A stretch of DNA of 64,000 bases from Plasmopara viticola (lineage: Eukaryota > Oomycota > Peronosporomycetes > Peronosporales > Peronosporaceae): positions 2,269,608 to 2,333,607 of the forward strand of contig MBPM02000002.1 of NCBI GenBank assembly GCA_001695595.3, given 5' to 3'. The position numbers and the translations under genes were made by a program. This document shows, piece after piece, positions 35,402 through 48,116 of this stretch. The notes beneath the pieces were generated by a model, which saw only the letters and a list, made by a program, of their open reading frames with translations, was not told where the DNA came from and did not search any database. Each line of letters begins with the position of its first letter. The first letter of the stretch is position 1.

Positions 35402-38400
35402 TTTGGCTTCTGCTTGAAGCCCAATTCGTTCGATAAAGCGACCAAATTCACTGTTTTTGCTGTTAGTTTATCAGGAACACCGCGTCTTATAATGTATTCC
35501 TCACTACGATCATGAAGTACACATGTTTTGCCGCTATTCCGTTATTGTGTGATTCTCCCCCTTTGATACATCGTTCTACTTTGGGTGGTATGGCAATGAG
35601 CACTGACTCACGATACCGTTCCTAGAAGCCGGAAAACGTTTTTGTTAAATATTTGTATGGTTATCGAGCTGCACACACTTTAAGCAAAACCCATTGTTTT
35701 TTAGCTTAGTGTCCATCTCACAATTTGATTAAATTTCAACGGGCTGCCCGGAAAATTCGGTACTCATATTGCGCACTCTTCGAAATTGATTCGATTGGTC
35801 GGAGCTTTAGAACACGCGTTAATTTCGTAATCGAGTGTAGTGAAAATAAATGAACCATTTGCTTGCTCTTTGTTCTTGTGCTGCGCTGAATATAACACAT
35901 TTTCTTCCCGTTGTTCCTTAAGCGAGCGCTCAAAAACCCGAAGTGGCTTTCAGCTATGACGCATCTCTGCCGACGATGACCGTGGATCCTTACTTTGATG
36001 ACAGATATTTTATTTCTCAACCGATGCAAATCCGAAGTTAATCATACAATCGATGTATCGACTCAAGCTTAAAAAGAACAAAGGAGAAAGAAATGTGTCG
36101 TAATTTGTTAGAAAAATGTGCAAGTCGATCAAAGCCTTTAATACATATAAGCAACGTTAGCCTCTAAGTTCTTGACTGAATAAGTCAAAGGAGAGGTAGC
36201 AAAGGCGCTATGTTCAAAAAGAATCAACTAGTGACAAGGGCATTGAAATTTTTGTGATGAAAATTATTGTCAGCAACAGTGTGGGGCTATGCATGCCGTT
36301 GGTGTACCTAAAACTTTTCAACTTATACTTTCGATGCAATCAACATCACTTAAGGCACGTGAAAAAGCATTAGTGAATCCGTAGACATCTGAGTCGAAGC
36401 GATTCTTACATTTAAAGTAGAAAAGGTCTGCAAGGCTGTAAAAGATGCATGGTTTTAAGAATATTGTTTGAATACTTTTAAAAGGTTCGTCACCGATAAA
36501 TTAAATCATTGTAATAAAAACAAAATGACTGTTCACAATTAGGCTGAACTACCTATGACAACAAGCAATATGAATCTATCTCGATGTGTTGGAGAAGGCA
36601 GACAATTTACGAGCGCAAAGGTATCAATCGAGTGCGAGCCAAAAAAATTCTACCTTTGCATCGTATATAAGCTCTGTCGATCACATTCATTCATCGACAC
36701 TTTTGCTGCATATGAAACCACGAGTTAAAAAATTAACGGGTTACTTAGCAAACAATTGTGCCGGTGTAGATGTTTATGAAAGATAAATTCAGTTTTGGCT
36801 ATTGAAGCTTTAGCCAACATGGGTAAGGTTTATCAAGACCGATCAAAGTGAACTACTCACAAAATATCCTCACTTGTGACTAGCGGAAGCGTGGATCCTT
36901 TACCTACACTTTTTACCCCTGACCATAAATTTGCGTCCATCTTCGCTTTCTCTGAGAATGTATGTGGCCTCAGAGAGTGATGGTGTATGTACGCAGTGGC
37001 ATGGTGCCAAAAGCTTGCCTATATATTTTTCTTAAGCGTCAATCTTCACAAGAATCATCACCGAATTATAAAAAAATTAAAGGATTGCGATCCAAATTAT
37101 TTTTTGAGTATCGACATTCTTGGTTATTTGCACCGGTACATTGCTGGAAGATAATTTTTAACTAAATTATCTACCACTTATCGACTTCGTTGAACTTTTG
37201 ACAGCGAACGACTTGTGTATATGCGCTGGTGCTTTTGTACACAACCGCTTTGTGAGGACCAATGGGCATTAAAAGTCGTTCCATCTGATTAATAGGTACA
37301 ACGTATGTACTTTTTTTACTCTTCGATTTTGAGATCACCAGAGCCGCACAAATAAAATTTACCGTGCAAAAACACACGAAAAGGCTGTTACACCGGTGTG
37401 TGACCCTGATTCATTTTTTTCGGCGAATGTAAGCGACGGCAAAGCCTTAAGCGAGATCGGCCATGAGATGAGCGAAAGGAAACACGATCCCTGGAGGTGA
37501 ACTGGTCTGCGTAAGCGGACGAGGTTGCAAAGTATTTGAATCAAGACATGGACTATGGGTTAGAGTCGCCATGAAATGCCAAGCATAGGTGCTAGAAAGG
37601 GCACTCGAATCAACCTCGAAGGCTTACATATGATACAGGACGATTAAAGAAAATATTGTTATCGCGTTCAAAAGCAACGTTTGTAAAATGACTTGTTAAA
37701 AAAAAAATTTCTGAACCTTGATATTATTTTAAAACGTTTCTACTCAAACAGAGTTGATTATAATTTTTAAATTACAATATTTTCTGATAGAAATTAGTAA
37801 ATTTTAGCTGTCACTTTGGTTCTGCTAGTCGTTTATATTACGTCATGATGAAAGCTAGTTGATAGAAGCGCTAATCCTCTTTTCAAAACGTTGCTTTTCA
37901 AATCATTTAAAACGCTTAGACTGCGATGCATTAGGTTCAGCTAACAAGTAAATATTGTCTGGCATTATAAGAAAACTGTCTTATTGAGGCTTTACATATC
38001 GCGCATGCAAATAAATTCATGTTTGTCAAAAAATACCGGCTTCTCCTCTGTCCATTATATAGAGCTCGCTCCCATTTGTCCACGAAGTGTAAATTTATGA
38101 GGTCAACTATAGCACCGGTCAAAAGACTTTAGATGCTCATTTAAGAAGAGAATCGAAGTTGAGACTATTCTATCTGAGAAAAGGGAATTGTTATGGCTAA
38201 TATTGTGAATATTCGTTCGCCGAAAAATTGTACAGTTCCACCAGAAAGACACGACTTAGTGGAAGCCACTCATTGAGGGCAATTGAGAGCGGTGTACTAC
38301 CCGTACATCCATTTGCACACGCGTATTCTTGGCTGCAAGCAGGAAAGCGCAAACTTTACATATATGCTCCATATGCTATTATGTGTCGTATTCGTATCAA

Positions 38401-38819
38401 GATATTCTAACATTGACACTTACAGAAGAATATATAGGGGTGCTTATGAGCCAATTTTCCTGCGTGAAAGCTCTACTATTTGCTAAGCTTAAAGCTTTCT
38501 TTGAGCCTTTGCTTTCCAAAGAAGTCAGGTGATAATGCTTTTGAGCGACTAGAGTGAAACAACCTCGCACGCAAACCGCTTACAAGGAGCAACGATCGTT
38601 GCTAGATAACTTTACAGCTGCTAAATAGTATACTAGTGGCGTTGGACTGGTAGATGCTCACGAAAATGCACAAGGTCTTAAAAAGCTATTGAAAAAGTCC
38701 AGTAAGTCGAAATCTTGGCCGCCTCATTAGTTTTTTTTGGCGGCTTAAACAGGCTGACTAATGCTCAATCGAGAAGCAATGGGTTAGGTATTCGTAAGAG
38801 GGCTCGAGACATTTAGCGA
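35402..38819. other. no recognisable gene
   Basis: AT-rich. The longest frame (35736-36029, minus, 97 codons) is Arg-rich with no motif. Overlapping short frames at 38228-38532 share no supported start. Confidence 0.4.
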
Positions 38820-39042
38820 CATGAATGTATTACTTGAGGATAATGACAGCACGTTATTACTTTTTGTCCTTGACACCCGCAAGTATGATTTAATTTTAAG
38901 AGCATGCATTAAGTTGATCAGCAGGAGCCTTTTGTGGCTCATGACCATGGGTTTTAACCACCCAGTCATACAAAACAAAACCTTGAACTTATTGTTTTCA
39001 CCCTATATTGCGAATGGCTTCTTTAAAGCAAGCCTGAGTTGA
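38820..39042 (+). pseudogene. fragment related to the unrecognised coding-like unit
   Basis: A 73-codon frame starting ATG contains LDTRKYDLILRACIKLIS, which parallels SGKNLKYDRFLRIHNALIS at 23368 and SVKSLKYDVLLKAHDALIS at 44351. Only this short region matches. Confidence 0.3.
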
Positions 39043-42000
39043 TAGGTGCATGTACTTTACATCAAGCGCTTCGAAGCTGTCGCCATCCTCTTTGGAGGAA
39101 GGCTTGACAAAGTTATTTCGTCTTTTTTAGCGGGTAGCTCAGTCTACTGGCAGTACTATCTGCCGAGGACGCATAGATAGCGCATTATATATAAAGAGAA
39201 TATCTCAAAGTTGGGAAACACAGCACTATCAGCTGCAAGAAACACAGCTCCGCGAGTGGGTAAAAAAGGTTAGCAATAAAAAGTTGGTAGCTTCCATATG
39301 AGTATTGTATGACCATAAACAATCAATTATATCGATCCGCAAGCATATGATGTAGGTCCGCAAGAAGTGGTGAGATATTCGGTACGAAATTTATCCTAGG
39401 TATCGCCAATATTGAAAAAGAATGATAGTCCAGGTAGCCGTTGTGCCACGGCAGGCGCGCTCGAATTGCATGCACTATCAGAAGCATTTAAGCAAATAGA
39501 CATCAAATGTAGTGCTGTTTGAAACGATACAATATTCCGAAAAGACGTAGACTTCTTTTAAAAAAAGACGAGCATGTAAATTTTCACAAATTGTGTGTAT
39601 CCTTTGATATAAAAGTCACCCGATAGACATATCATGTACGAGATCAATATCGTAAAACGTATGAAGGACTGTGTCGCCATTTTAACAAGAGGTACAGGAG
39701 TTCATTGCTATTTCTCCACTTAATATATAAAAGCTGCCACCATGCAAAAGTTAGAAGTACCGCATTTGTCATCAGATTTCTGTATTCAAAAGCTGATACG
39801 AATGTGACGACCAATCTATGATTGACAAACGCTGAATAAAGCAACGGAACCTACACAAAAAAAATGCAAAGGAAGGACTCAGATCTTAACAATACACCCG
39901 GGCGCACTTGTGAAGTGCTCTGCATTTTATAAGAAAATCTTAATAAGCGATTTTTATAATACGTACTATCGGCAAAGCTCCTATACCGGGTGACAGTCAG
40001 TTGTTTGGTCACATAAATATTGGTCGCACAACGGACTTTTGCCCAAAAGCGATTTGACAAAATTGCCTTTTGTAGTTTTTTCTTAAAACTACAGTGAAGG
40101 TCGAAGGCCTTAATAGGAGGTCGGCAACAACAGGTGTGTATTTGTGCCAAAGCAAATTTAGGTCCCTCGGCCAATTAAACAGCGATGGAGTTGCGCAAAC
40201 TGCAATACATTGAAAGCCGTTGCGAATTAGCGAGCGCCACGATATCTGACAAATGTGCAGAATTAGCTAAGCTAGTCAATTTCTGCTCATGCATTATGCT
40301 GGCTACGCAAGTCTATGACTGCTGATATTAAGTATTTCACTTCTGACAAAAAATGATGTATGCACAGTGCATTATAAGACTCAAATCCTGCAAAGACATT
40401 TCAAAACTACACATCTTGAGGTCGGTGATGCTACGCCTCACTTATACGAATGGCCAGCATTTTTAATTGTAATTTTATGCTGGATACAACATTTTTTATT
40501 AAATTAATCAGCCAACCCACTTTTGCGAAGGCTAGGCTATATGCAGCTTATCTTTAGGCTCGAGCGTTCGGGACGAACAAATTTGTCGAGTATACAAAAC
40601 TAGTGATATTTGAAAGCCATTGGTACCGTTTCTTGTTCGCAGGCAAAAAATGTCAAAGTCGAGTCGTTAAACTCTCGATAGTGAATGCATCTTTTCAAGT
40701 GGTCTTATATGGCTTGCTTTACTACTGTTCGAAGCTAGGAAGTTCTGATTACGTACTTAAAAGCGACAAAAACTATAAATAAGCCATACATGCTGCTTCC
40801 TTCAGAAGCGGTCGAGAGAAAACCATGTATTAGGAGATCGATGACAATCTGCGATGTGCCAAATGTTTAAACTTAAAAAGTACGAAATGAACTTCCACCG
40901 GTCCTGTCGGTATCGGCGGACCACCAGCCCTGTCTTTGTCTTTCGCTTGCCAAATGTTGATGGTAACAATCATAGATAATCAAGCCTATGCGTTAGGCTC
41001 CAACTGGAAATTTTTGTTGGAGCATTTAATTATCATGACTTTTTGGAGACGATAGTTACAAATGAACACGAGCAATTTGCCGCTGCAATGTTAAAAAGTC
41101 ATTCAAACTATCAGGAGATTGTCAACAGCAGCCAATTTCAGACATAACTGTTATAAGCAGGCTTTACTCGGACACACGGAAGGCAAAAGGGGGTGTAGTG
41201 TATATTGCGCTAAGACTCCACATTCTTCTATCATCAAGCAATCAATCTTCGAGTTTGTGCTCAGCATTCAGTTACTTTTATATATAATAGGACTAAGACA
41301 ATTCGGAATTCGACTAGATCTAAAGAAAATTATAAAAAGTAATTGGGCAAGATTCTTTAAAAAAGGGTATTTGATTTGAGCCTAATTTCGTCAGAGCAAT
41401 CATTATCCGACCTCGGATAAAACCAAGCTGAGCCGAAAGCAAAAGCGACTAAAGTTTAAAGATAGCGTTTTAAGCGTAGGTTTTTTTAGCTCTAAGGCTA
41501 AGCAACATCAAATGACAAAGTAAAAGTGCAAATGCCAATCGTGAAAATCCTGATTAGGTCATCTTCGGCATAGCTACAAGCTCCATGCAGTTACAAATTC
41601 CATTCTGTCGCTTGCTTCTTTTCCGTCAACAGCACACTCCGTTCGTAAACGAAGTTCTTTCATCCAAAAAGGCATGCACCGTGGTGTTCAAAACCACTAT
41701 ATCAAGTATCGTGTATAATTATTCCCAACCACTCGAATTGGATCGCATGCTTGGCTAAAAAAAAACTCTGGTTTGTTTCATTCAAAGAGCAAGTTATATC
41801 ACTGCGTTTAAAATTTGTAAATAATGTAATACTCTTGATATGCAACGTATCAATTTTTGTATTGCTTATATTTCAACAAAATGTCATGTGGCTACACGTA
41901 TCCGGGGAGCTAACCCGATTCAGCAGTACCTTTGTTGTAGATGACTCTGTTTGGCGGTCGTTGGTTGTTCACACGCCTCAGAGAATTTTTGACTGCAATT

Positions 42001-43439
42001 TTACCACCAGACATCGTGGATCTTTTCATGAGATATGGTCATCACTAAGTAATTTTCTCGATATGGGGGCTTGAACAAGAGCAAAAATGAACTCTCATGG
42101 GTAAGAATTGCGATCGGATCAAAAGATCCCGGCAAATGCCAAAGTATACCACTCCGCTTTTGCATTGGTTGCGCCTCAGCCGTTGGATTGTGTAGAGAAA
42201 GCCAATGTGTCATGCTTTCTTGGGAGGGATGCAAAGATAAATTAAATTTTAGTGTCAATCAAAATATTTTCGGGTCGCGTATCATTACTAGTTCTACTTT
42301 GCATTTTACCTCGCTATACTTAGCATCTTCAAAGATAGATAATTAAGTCTAGCCTTGATGTTTTCGTGTGCGCTCTACTACGGAAACTGAGCTTTGAAGT
42401 GCTGAAAGTCACCAAATATTTTTTTTAATTTCAACTTGACTTTCACTAGAATTGGTATGGGACCTAAGACTCATTAGAGAACACGATACTTCTAAGGCGC
42501 TCAATTTTTCATTATCGCTTCAGGGTACAGCTTAATCATTGCACAAGGACCGTATCACACTTGACATGCTCATTGTCTGCTATTGATTTTTGACACTGAA
42601 TAACTCTTCCTGACAAAGGTAATGTGCGCAGCCCTTTCCTTTTTTCCAAAGAAGATCATGGAATGTGCGAGATATTGAAAGGGTTGCTTTAAAGCATGTT
42701 AACATAGCTGCGAATGCTTCATCCCAGCCTGCCTTCATCTCAGCGCAATTTCATGCTGTTTGGACTCGATTGGTAGACTTAAAGATACATTAAAACGACA
42801 CAGTTCCGCAAACGAGAATATTGCGAGACATTGTGGGCAACACAGATGCAATGGGCACCGAAAAGCATTCAATAGCATACTTTTCAAGCAAGTATATAGG
42901 TCACAAAAGGAGAGAAAGGATTTAAGCTCAAAGCGTATCCCTGTCTGTCTTGAACAGTCTCATGGCGCAAAACTTTCATCCGCAGAAATACTTGACGGCT
43001 TGACGGTTTATTCTATCACAGCACTAGTTTCTCAGTTGAAGGCTATACTTAAGGCTATTAACCCCAAAGAAGCGCGATGCCACTGAGCTCCCACCTTGGC
43101 TTAATGCTGATAAGGTGGTGGCAGCAAATACTTCGTGAAATACTCGAAATCTTGGCTCAGACATACAGAAAGCGTATGTCGCGTCTAGTCTCAATTTTTT
43201 TGGACGATTATGCTCTTACTTCAAAGTTCGGGCATAGTGTTCGGTACGCAAAAGCGATACTCCACCTAGCAGCACGATGCTGATTGCGTACCTGCCCTAT
43301 TTGGGTCGATTGACAAATGACAAAAGCCAATGCCACAAGAGCAATGGAACTTCCTCAATATTTCGTCGTCCAAAAGGGAATTTTTATAGGGTTTGATCTT
43401 TGTAATTGCCACCGCTCTTTCTAGTTGGGAGCCGAACAT
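39043..43439. other. AT-rich decayed DNA, no recognisable gene
   Basis: Frames of about 107 codons at 39851-40174 (minus) and 41751-42074 (plus, begins TTG) lack motifs. At 42970-43086 the plus strand reads LDGLTVYSITALVSQLKAIL, helical and protein-like but isolated. A sequence like a tRNA A-box near 39130 has no matching B-box. Confidence 0.35.
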
Positions 43440-44840
43440 AACGTAAAGACTTTTTGTTTCCGTAATAGTGTGACAATTTCTGCACAGGTGCTAATTCCAG
43501 CCTTCTTACATAATGTTCGTCCCCACTTATAAGACCACACTAAAACTATTTATGAATCTAGAAAAGTCGATAATACTTTTTAAGGCGGTACATCTAGCTA
43601 TTTGGTATTTTATGCCACAAAGCTATCAATCTTCCCACTGGCATCTAAATGCGGATGTCATGAGGCCGGTAAATTTTACGTAAACATCGGTAAGTGTGTA
43701 TTTGCGGCAAAGTTCTCGATCGACTGAACTAGAAAGCTCGCGCACAATCCAAAGAATGAACGATCTACTTTGCAATCTTATAAGCAAATTCGTAAGTAAA
43801 TAGGTGCATTAGACGGTTGGACAGCTATCTAGACCTCACACAACATTTATGATTGTCTGACAACTGCATTGTGAGCTGCGGGGGTAGCCAGTAAAGAATT
43901 ATTTTGATCATCCTTAGCAGTCTTTAGTTTTATTTTCATCAAGCCGAAACATTAATCCGTCGTTTACGACGCTTTGGGATGTGCTCTCCGATGAGCATAT
44001 TCATGTAAGAGCGACTAAATTCTACTCTAAATAGCTTAGATAAGCCGAACTTTACAACCATGTTTAGGATGGGTTCCAATTGTAACTAAGTACACATTGT
44101 GATTTTCTAGAGAATCTTGTAGGCTTTAATCCTATCAAGTCGTATCAAACCGCGCACTCATTCGAGCGGCGACAATTCTATATTGTTTTGATCCCAACAA
44201 AAAACGTAAATTCCATTTTTTGCAAAATAAGTTCTGCTCTCTTTACATTAATTGGAATTGGATCGCTTTTAAAAAGCAGATGGCAAGGTCCATTTAACGG
44301 GAAGTTTCGAAGATTATGCCCAAAACGTTTTTTAGCGTGAAAAGCCTGAAATATGATGTACTTTTAAAGGCACATGATGCTCTGATTAGCGGCTATCTAG
44401 GCCGGAATTTGGTGTTTGTAACAGTACATGGCTATGTGTGAACGCCAAGTTTCTGAGGGCGTGCTAAGTGATATGTGGGGCCAAAATATCGACTTCTTTA
44501 CAAGGCCTATCGGTTTCAGCGGAGTGTTATGATATTAATGCCTCAACTTTATCCTTGCCTTGCAATAAGATAATGGCAACAGTGTTCATGTACCCTTTGA
44601 GTAGCATGGTGCTTTGGTCGCCTGCTTCAGTTAAATTATTGGAGAGTCAAGTGCAAAGCTGTTGATAACTAAAAAATGGAAGCCGAGAACGAGCAAAACC
44701 TGATGTTAACTGTTGCACGCTGGCGAACTTTGCTTCGTTTGCCAGCAATAGCTTCCTGATGTTCACAGCAATTAACTTCAATAATGAGGTTGGATACAAG
44801 AGCTCGAGGACACACTGCGCAATCTGCTCGTTGAGGTGGA
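43440..44840 (+). pseudogene. decayed copy of the unrecognised coding-like unit (copy 3)
   Basis: Best preserved copy. CACAAAGCTATCAATCTTCC leads into FYVNIGKCVFAA, then TLQSYKQI, and at 44351 SVKSLKYDVLLKAHDALIS. Order and spacing match 22430-23430. Numerous stops. Flanking sequence continues to match to about 44830 (CGAGGACACACTGCGCAATC). Confidence 0.4.
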
Positions 44841-45799
44841 TTCAAAAAGGCAAATCTTTGTTTTTGCTCACAACAACACGGTTTAAGCATCAATGCCTAC
44901 ATGCCGTTATAGTTTGATAAGCTATATACTCTAACGTCCACAAACCATGTAATGGACAAGCGCTTGTGGGCTTAGTGTGGAAGACGCTTGGAGAAAGTCG
45001 CCTTCGGCCTAGTTTTCTAAGAAAACTACTTATTCAACTTTACAAAAATTCTGCTGAGGCTACCAGGGTCAAAGAAAAGCTATTATCGCATTCGATGGTG
45101 GAAAGTGGAACCGCTCAGGTGGCTTCAACTATGTTGAAAATTACCGTCAATTCATGATGATAATAGCATAGACGTTTGTCCGCTTTGCTCGTCAAAAGTT
45201 TTCTTACTGTTTAAGGAGGTAAAAGCGAACACAATGTAAACTCGTAAGCTATTGCCTCAGGTAGAAAATGACTATGACCATTTTAGTAATGGTGCGCAAG
45301 ATGCCCTGAACGCATGAAGCTTTGCTGTTAATTAAACTTACTGCTCCTTAAGATACCATGTCACAGAAATGGAACTTTTTCTTGTTAGTCAAGTACACAA
45401 CTGAAATCTATGAACCACTACAGGCGATCGATGAATTTCCCGTGAGCTATATTACGTCAGGCCAGCAGCAGATTAAAATGCTCAGCAAGACCGAAAAAGA
45501 TTATTAATTTATCGATGCCGAAAGCTTAGAGCAAGCTGTGTAACTTCCAAAAGAAGAAAATGTGCTGAAAAGCTCGTGGCTAGCCAAATTGACATTTCAT
45601 TATTTGTAAATTAAAAAGGAAAACGAACATAGGGTAGGCTATTCCTACAGTGAGCCAATTCTGCTTGTTCACGGAATTTAATTTGCAGATATCAAAATTG
45701 TTTGAGTTTAGAGTAAACAGGATTTATAGATCATAAACTGAGCTTTCGAGTGCAAGCTAGGAATCACTGCAATCATAACTTCATATTTTGCTATTGTAT
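44841..45799. other. no recognisable gene
   Basis: AT-rich with short frames only. 45230-45350 shows the weak match to the minus strand of 25710-25800 noted there. Confidence 0.4.
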
Positions 45800-45989
45800 C
45801 ATAATAGACTTTGATTATAACATAATCCAAGATAATCGTTTGATCAAGCCATGGATGCCAAAGCGAACAAAAATGTAAAACTCGCAGGTGAAGACTTCAC
45901 TGCAATTGTTTAACAAATACACACCATATTTGAACTTGCTGGGGTGCACATACCTACCCTCCGGCTATCCCCGCTCCATTTGATAAAAA

Positions 45990-47965
45990 CGATTCAACGT
46001 GTTCGATGCAGTCTCCGCCGCGCTCTTTGGAGAGCACCAGCTTAAGACTTTTCACGACTCAAATTTCACTTTTACGCCTTTTAGTATTATGCTCAACATG
46101 CAATCTACCATCCCACCATGCTAAGTTGGCAATCAATTGTACGTGTTGGATACGTCCCATCGATAAAAATGGCTATAACTCTGAGATGTCGGTATTTTCA
46201 AGATTCGGTCCAAACATTCCTCGAACGCACAAAGAATCTTCAACCATTATCACATGATTGTCTTGACTTTTTGTTTGTCGTAAACTTAAAATTACGACAC
46301 TTTGGACTGCCAACATCGGTCGATTCGCGCAGACTGATATTAAGATCAATTGGTCAGTAATGGTACTTTGTGAAGCATTTTCACATTTAAAAACGCGCGA
46401 TGGCGACAAAGTCTGGAGTGCGAAATTTTAAAAAACTTGTCATCCCCCTCAGCTCGATTCTTCACTTCGATAAAAATAAACGACGCCATCTCTTTATCTT
46501 GAAAATACATTTGAATGATCAAATCTGCTCCTTTTTGATGGCGAGAGAAGATGCCTGCCGCACGTCGATTCAGCATCTTCCGTAGCGTCCCTTCAGCAAG
46601 TTCGTCGAAGCGATCTACAAAATGACTAGAACCGATACTCCAATTTATCCAGGAATCAAGCCATGTTTTGTACGCATTGCGAGAGCATTCGGTTGCTTGC
46701 GAATGATGTCCACGAATGTCTGGTGTAGAACCCACTAGCATTTCAACGAAGTTTGAAACCTTGCAAACTGACCCAAAAAGACGAAATCATTCTTCGCTTC
46801 TGCATTACGCCATGCGGTACCAATAATTGTGGCGTCCATTGCCAACAGAAGGAAGATGCGTGCTACGATTCCGCCAATACTTCCTGTGTCCACCACTCCA
46901 TTGGGCAGCATAGTCTGAAACTGACGAAGAATGTGCGTCTCCAGCGCCGGTGGATCCAGCTGATACCATATGTAAGAGGCTTTAAATGTCAAGATCGGGT
47001 CCGACGTGTAGCTGCTGATGTGGGCATCGTTCATGTGCGTCACGTAGTGTTGCACACTCATAAAGTCAGCGACCAAGCGCATTGCCATTGGATCGCTCGC
47101 ATGCGGACGCAGCCCAACGCGACAGAACAGCGACGACACATCGTGAAGCGAATCATCATTGTAGCTTTCATGAAGGTGTGCAGAGCCGAGCAGCAAGTTG
47201 AAGGCAGCAAATTCAACGATATCTCTCATTCGTACTTCCAGCGAAGTAGAAAAGCTCCACTCATACCATAAAGGACGGCCCATGGATTTGAGTGCTTCCC
47301 ATACTTTGTCCAAGTTGGTGGTCAAAACGCGACGTTTACTCGTTGACTCGAGATTTTACAGCATGACATCCATCGTTTGTGTTAAAATAAATGGAGGTAT
47401 CACTGCTGTATTGCCAAGCTTTCTTGCTGACGGATCTTTGATAAATGCCGGTACAGACACCTGTATTCGGGGGTTTGTGTCGACAAGCACCGCAAAATTG
47501 ACCACACTGGCTTTCGAAATGAAGTTGTCGCCATTCACATCTCTTAACGCTCGACGCAGCAAGTAAAATTTGCTGATGTCACTCGTGTCGTTTGGCTCGA
47601 AACGGACACGCGCTTCATCAAGAGTTACTGCGAGCACAGGTACTTTGGTGTGACTTCGGGACTTTGTCTGAGACGGACTATTTTCCAAAGACCGCACTTT
47701 CTTCGCTTCTGGTAACTTGACAGACGATATTTTCTCTAAGTTCTCCACAATCGGAACGTCCACGTCTTTGTTGCTTCTTTTATCACCAAAGAGCGTCTTC
47801 CACTCCCTTCCAGCGCCATCATTTCGGACTGTGTATTTTATAGTGACGGCATAATCTGAGTCTGGGTGCAATTTTTCTCAAGAAAGAGCCAAGCACGTAA
47901 CACGTCTGTTGCTCGCGGGTACCCATTGGGTCCGCTTTTGGGCAAACAGACATACAAAACGGAAC
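45990..47965 (-). pseudogene. nuclease-like dispersed protein family, copy C (most complete)
   Basis: Three consecutive frames: 47356-47871 (N-terminal, with DEARVRFEPNDTSDISKF and RVQVSVPAF-like IQVSVPAFIKDPSA), 46735-47325 (starts MTTNLDKVWEALKSMGRPL, includes DIVEFAAFNLLLGSAHLHES) and 46346-46741 (contains KGADLIIQMYFQDKEM then SFIFIEVKNR). The Asp and ExK are both present, giving the D...ExK layout of restriction-endonuclease-like nucleases. Frameshifts near 46740 and 46420 and a stop near 47340 break it. A copia element interrupts its 5' part at 47965; readable sequence resumes at 52384. Crinkler-type or transposon-linked nuclease is the best guess, unproven. The family's function in the cell is unknown. 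Confidence 0.55.
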
Positions 47966-48103
47966 TGTTGAGTAGAAAGTAAAAACCGAGTAAATCTATT
48001 TATCTTGACCAAGGAACGGCTATCATATGTAATTACTACGTACTTGTGAATACTGTGAAGCCATCCACCTGTTCAACAATCAATCAGCGGTGTAGCTCTA
48101 AAA
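47966..48103 (-). repeat. copia 3' LTR
   Basis: 138 bp starting TGTTGAGTAGAAAGTAAAAA in plus orientation and ending GGTGTAGCTCTAAAA. It aligns along its length with 52233-52378 but has several small differences and indels, so insertion is not recent. Confidence 0.85.
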
Positions 48104-48116
48104 CTCACACTCACCG

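Noticed and set aside
39131..39190. tRNA-like GGGTAGCTCAGT sequence
   Set aside because: No cloverleaf and no B-box GGTTCGANNCC downstream.
41751..42074. 107-codon frame with a hydrophobic stretch
   Set aside because: Begins with TTG and has no supporting signal; the hydrophobic run is typical of AT-rich random sequence.
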